DNA of 64,000 bases from Morella rubra (taxonomy: Eukaryota; Streptophyta; Magnoliopsida; Fagales; Myricaceae), in the NCBI GenBank assembly GCA_003952965.2, contig CM025851.1, positions 33,167,440 through 33,231,439 on the forward strand, in the 5' to 3' direction. Within the stretch, counting starts at the first letter, position 1; each line of letters begins with the position of its first letter. Position numbers and translations under genes: made by a program. Below the pieces are notes generated by a model. It ran no database searches. It was not told where the DNA came from and saw only the letters and a program-made list of their open reading frames with translations. Positions 62,801 through 64,000 of this stretch are shown piece by piece.

Positions 62801-64000
62801 ATTTCCAACCTAAGGCCCTCTGCCTGAAGAGTCTTTAGAACATGTGTTGTACATGATGGGCATATATCCCGAGAATTGATTTGCTGCCTATAAATTCTTC
62901 GGAAACATCATTGTTATTTACGCTCTATATCGATGGACGTATAGTAAAAATCCTCACCCTGCCTTCAAAAAGCCCCAATAAATCCTACGCCTTCGTTCAA
63001 TTCTGCCTAATCAGAATGAAAGGGATTTGGATTGATCGAATCCCCTCCTAGAACATTAATGAAAGAAAAAATAAAAAAATTTAAATATAAATGAAAATAA
63101 ACCCGAACTTATCTATATGCTTTATTTAAAAATTTACTTTTATTTATATATCTATTATTTATTCTTTATTTTTTCATTTTCATCTCGATTGCATGCTATT
63201 TATCATCGCATAATCATTATCATCCTGATACTTCTGTTTTTTACATGACTTTTTAGTTTATAATTCTTCGTGCACACTTTCTTCAATTCAAAATGGAGAG
63301 AAGATACACACTTCTCAAGATTATTGAGAGTTTCACTGAGCTATACACTTAAGGAGTTGAACTGTATTTGCTTAGTTATCAAGACTCGAGTGCCTTAACA
63401 TCGAGGGAGGACCGTATACTTCAGGTAAAAAGCTGTTGGATATCGGTACTATTTTCTACTTTATTAGTGGATGGGGATCATAACTATACCACAGTATACA
63501 GAAAAGGAAGATGATGGAAACACAGGGCTGGAAGTTTATCCTTCAACGAAATGGTGGATTGTGTTTTAGACCCAGTGTCGAGCCTCAAATTATCCTAACG
63601 TAATGTCATCAGGCTTGAAATTTAGTCTGCGACTATATATTTATAATTATAAGCTCCAGCCTCTTCGTGTCTTTGTTGTTCATGGTAAGAGAAGTGCTCT
63701 CATCGACGTTTTCAGTTCTCGTTCAAGTAATCCATCACACCGCAGAGTAATATTCAGGTTTTCCTAGACGAAGTTAACTTGGTTATCATTTCTAACCTAC
63801 CAATTTCCCAACATTAGTCGAAAGAAAGCTGAGCAGACATAAGTTACGACGTCTAGTGAATTTGACGATTTTTCTATAATTTTTTAGCGCTTGTTAAATA
63901 TTTAGAATTTTGACATACTGTCATTTTTTCAGATTTCACTCATAAGAAGAAAATCATTTTCTATGGTTTCCTAAAAGTCTCATTTTTACCTTATATTTTG
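62801..64000. other. Unassigned sequence at window end
   Basis: On the plus strand, about 60 codons stay open near 62870-63047 (from GATTTGCTGCC to a TAG) but match nothing I recognise. The part from 63400 has a TATA-like stretch near 63635-63650 and might be an LTR-type remnant. No boundaries were established. Confidence 0.3.

Noticed and set aside
63400-63800. Possible LTR with a TATA-like sequence
   Set aside because: No paired LTR, primer-binding site or coding domain could be found in the window.
1-64000. CRISPR arrays, operons or bacterial-type systems
   Set aside because: This is intron-rich plant nuclear DNA. The tandem repeats at 10.3 and 51 kb have no spacer structure.

Overview
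The window looks like nuclear DNA of a flowering plant, most likely a eudicot. It has AT-rich intergenic DNA, short GT-AG introns, a nuclear tRNA-Gly gene, a plastid-targeted RNA-binding protein gene and many small non-autonomous transposons and SINEs. I cannot name the species. Exon structures were assembled by hand from splice signals, conserved reading frames and remembered family motifs.

Layout. On the minus strand, 337-6404 encodes an S1-domain, probably chloroplast, protein of the RLSB/PDE338 type (8 exons, 529 aa). About 10 kb of gene-poor DNA follows, with a 4-copy tandem repeat at 10.3-10.8 kb, a 170-bp duplication at 12.2-12.8 kb and a Mutator-like MITE at 15.06-15.59 kb. On the plus strand, 16493-24812 encodes a type I inositol polyphosphate 5-phosphatase (11 exons, 634 aa). 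Also on plus, 26098-30118 is a DHRS12-like short-chain dehydrogenase gene whose exons 5 and 6 carry an in-frame stop and a 1-nt frameshift. A minus-strand tRNA-Gly(GCC) lies at 30505-30575. On minus, 31637-36093 encodes choline kinase (7 exons, 348 aa), with a nested pair of DNA transposons in its first intron. On minus, 41651-49515 encodes a SOL1-like membrane metallocarboxypeptidase (15 exons, 484 aa), with a SINE in intron 5. From about 49.7 kb to the end I find no host gene: there are tandem repeats with a MITE inserted, a fossil caulimovirid protease fragment, further transposon remnants, and a noisy A/C-rich stretch at 62.0-62.8 kb that looks like an assembly artefact.

Gene content. The genes do not form one pathway. 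Two act in phospholipid and phosphoinositide metabolism (choline kinase, 5-phosphatase), one in plastid RNA metabolism, one in peptide processing. From memory, the Arabidopsis counterparts lie together on chromosome 1 (SOL1, CK1, 5PTase3 and PDE338, around At1g71696-At1g71720), while a choline kinase/SDR pair is adjacent on chromosome 4 (At4g09760/At4g09750). The window therefore reads as an ancestral block that Arabidopsis has split between two segments. I found no convincing new multi-gene system. The most notable observations are the lesions in the SDR gene, two SINEs with clear target-site duplications, nested MITEs (one carrying four near-identical palindromes) and the caulimovirid fossil.
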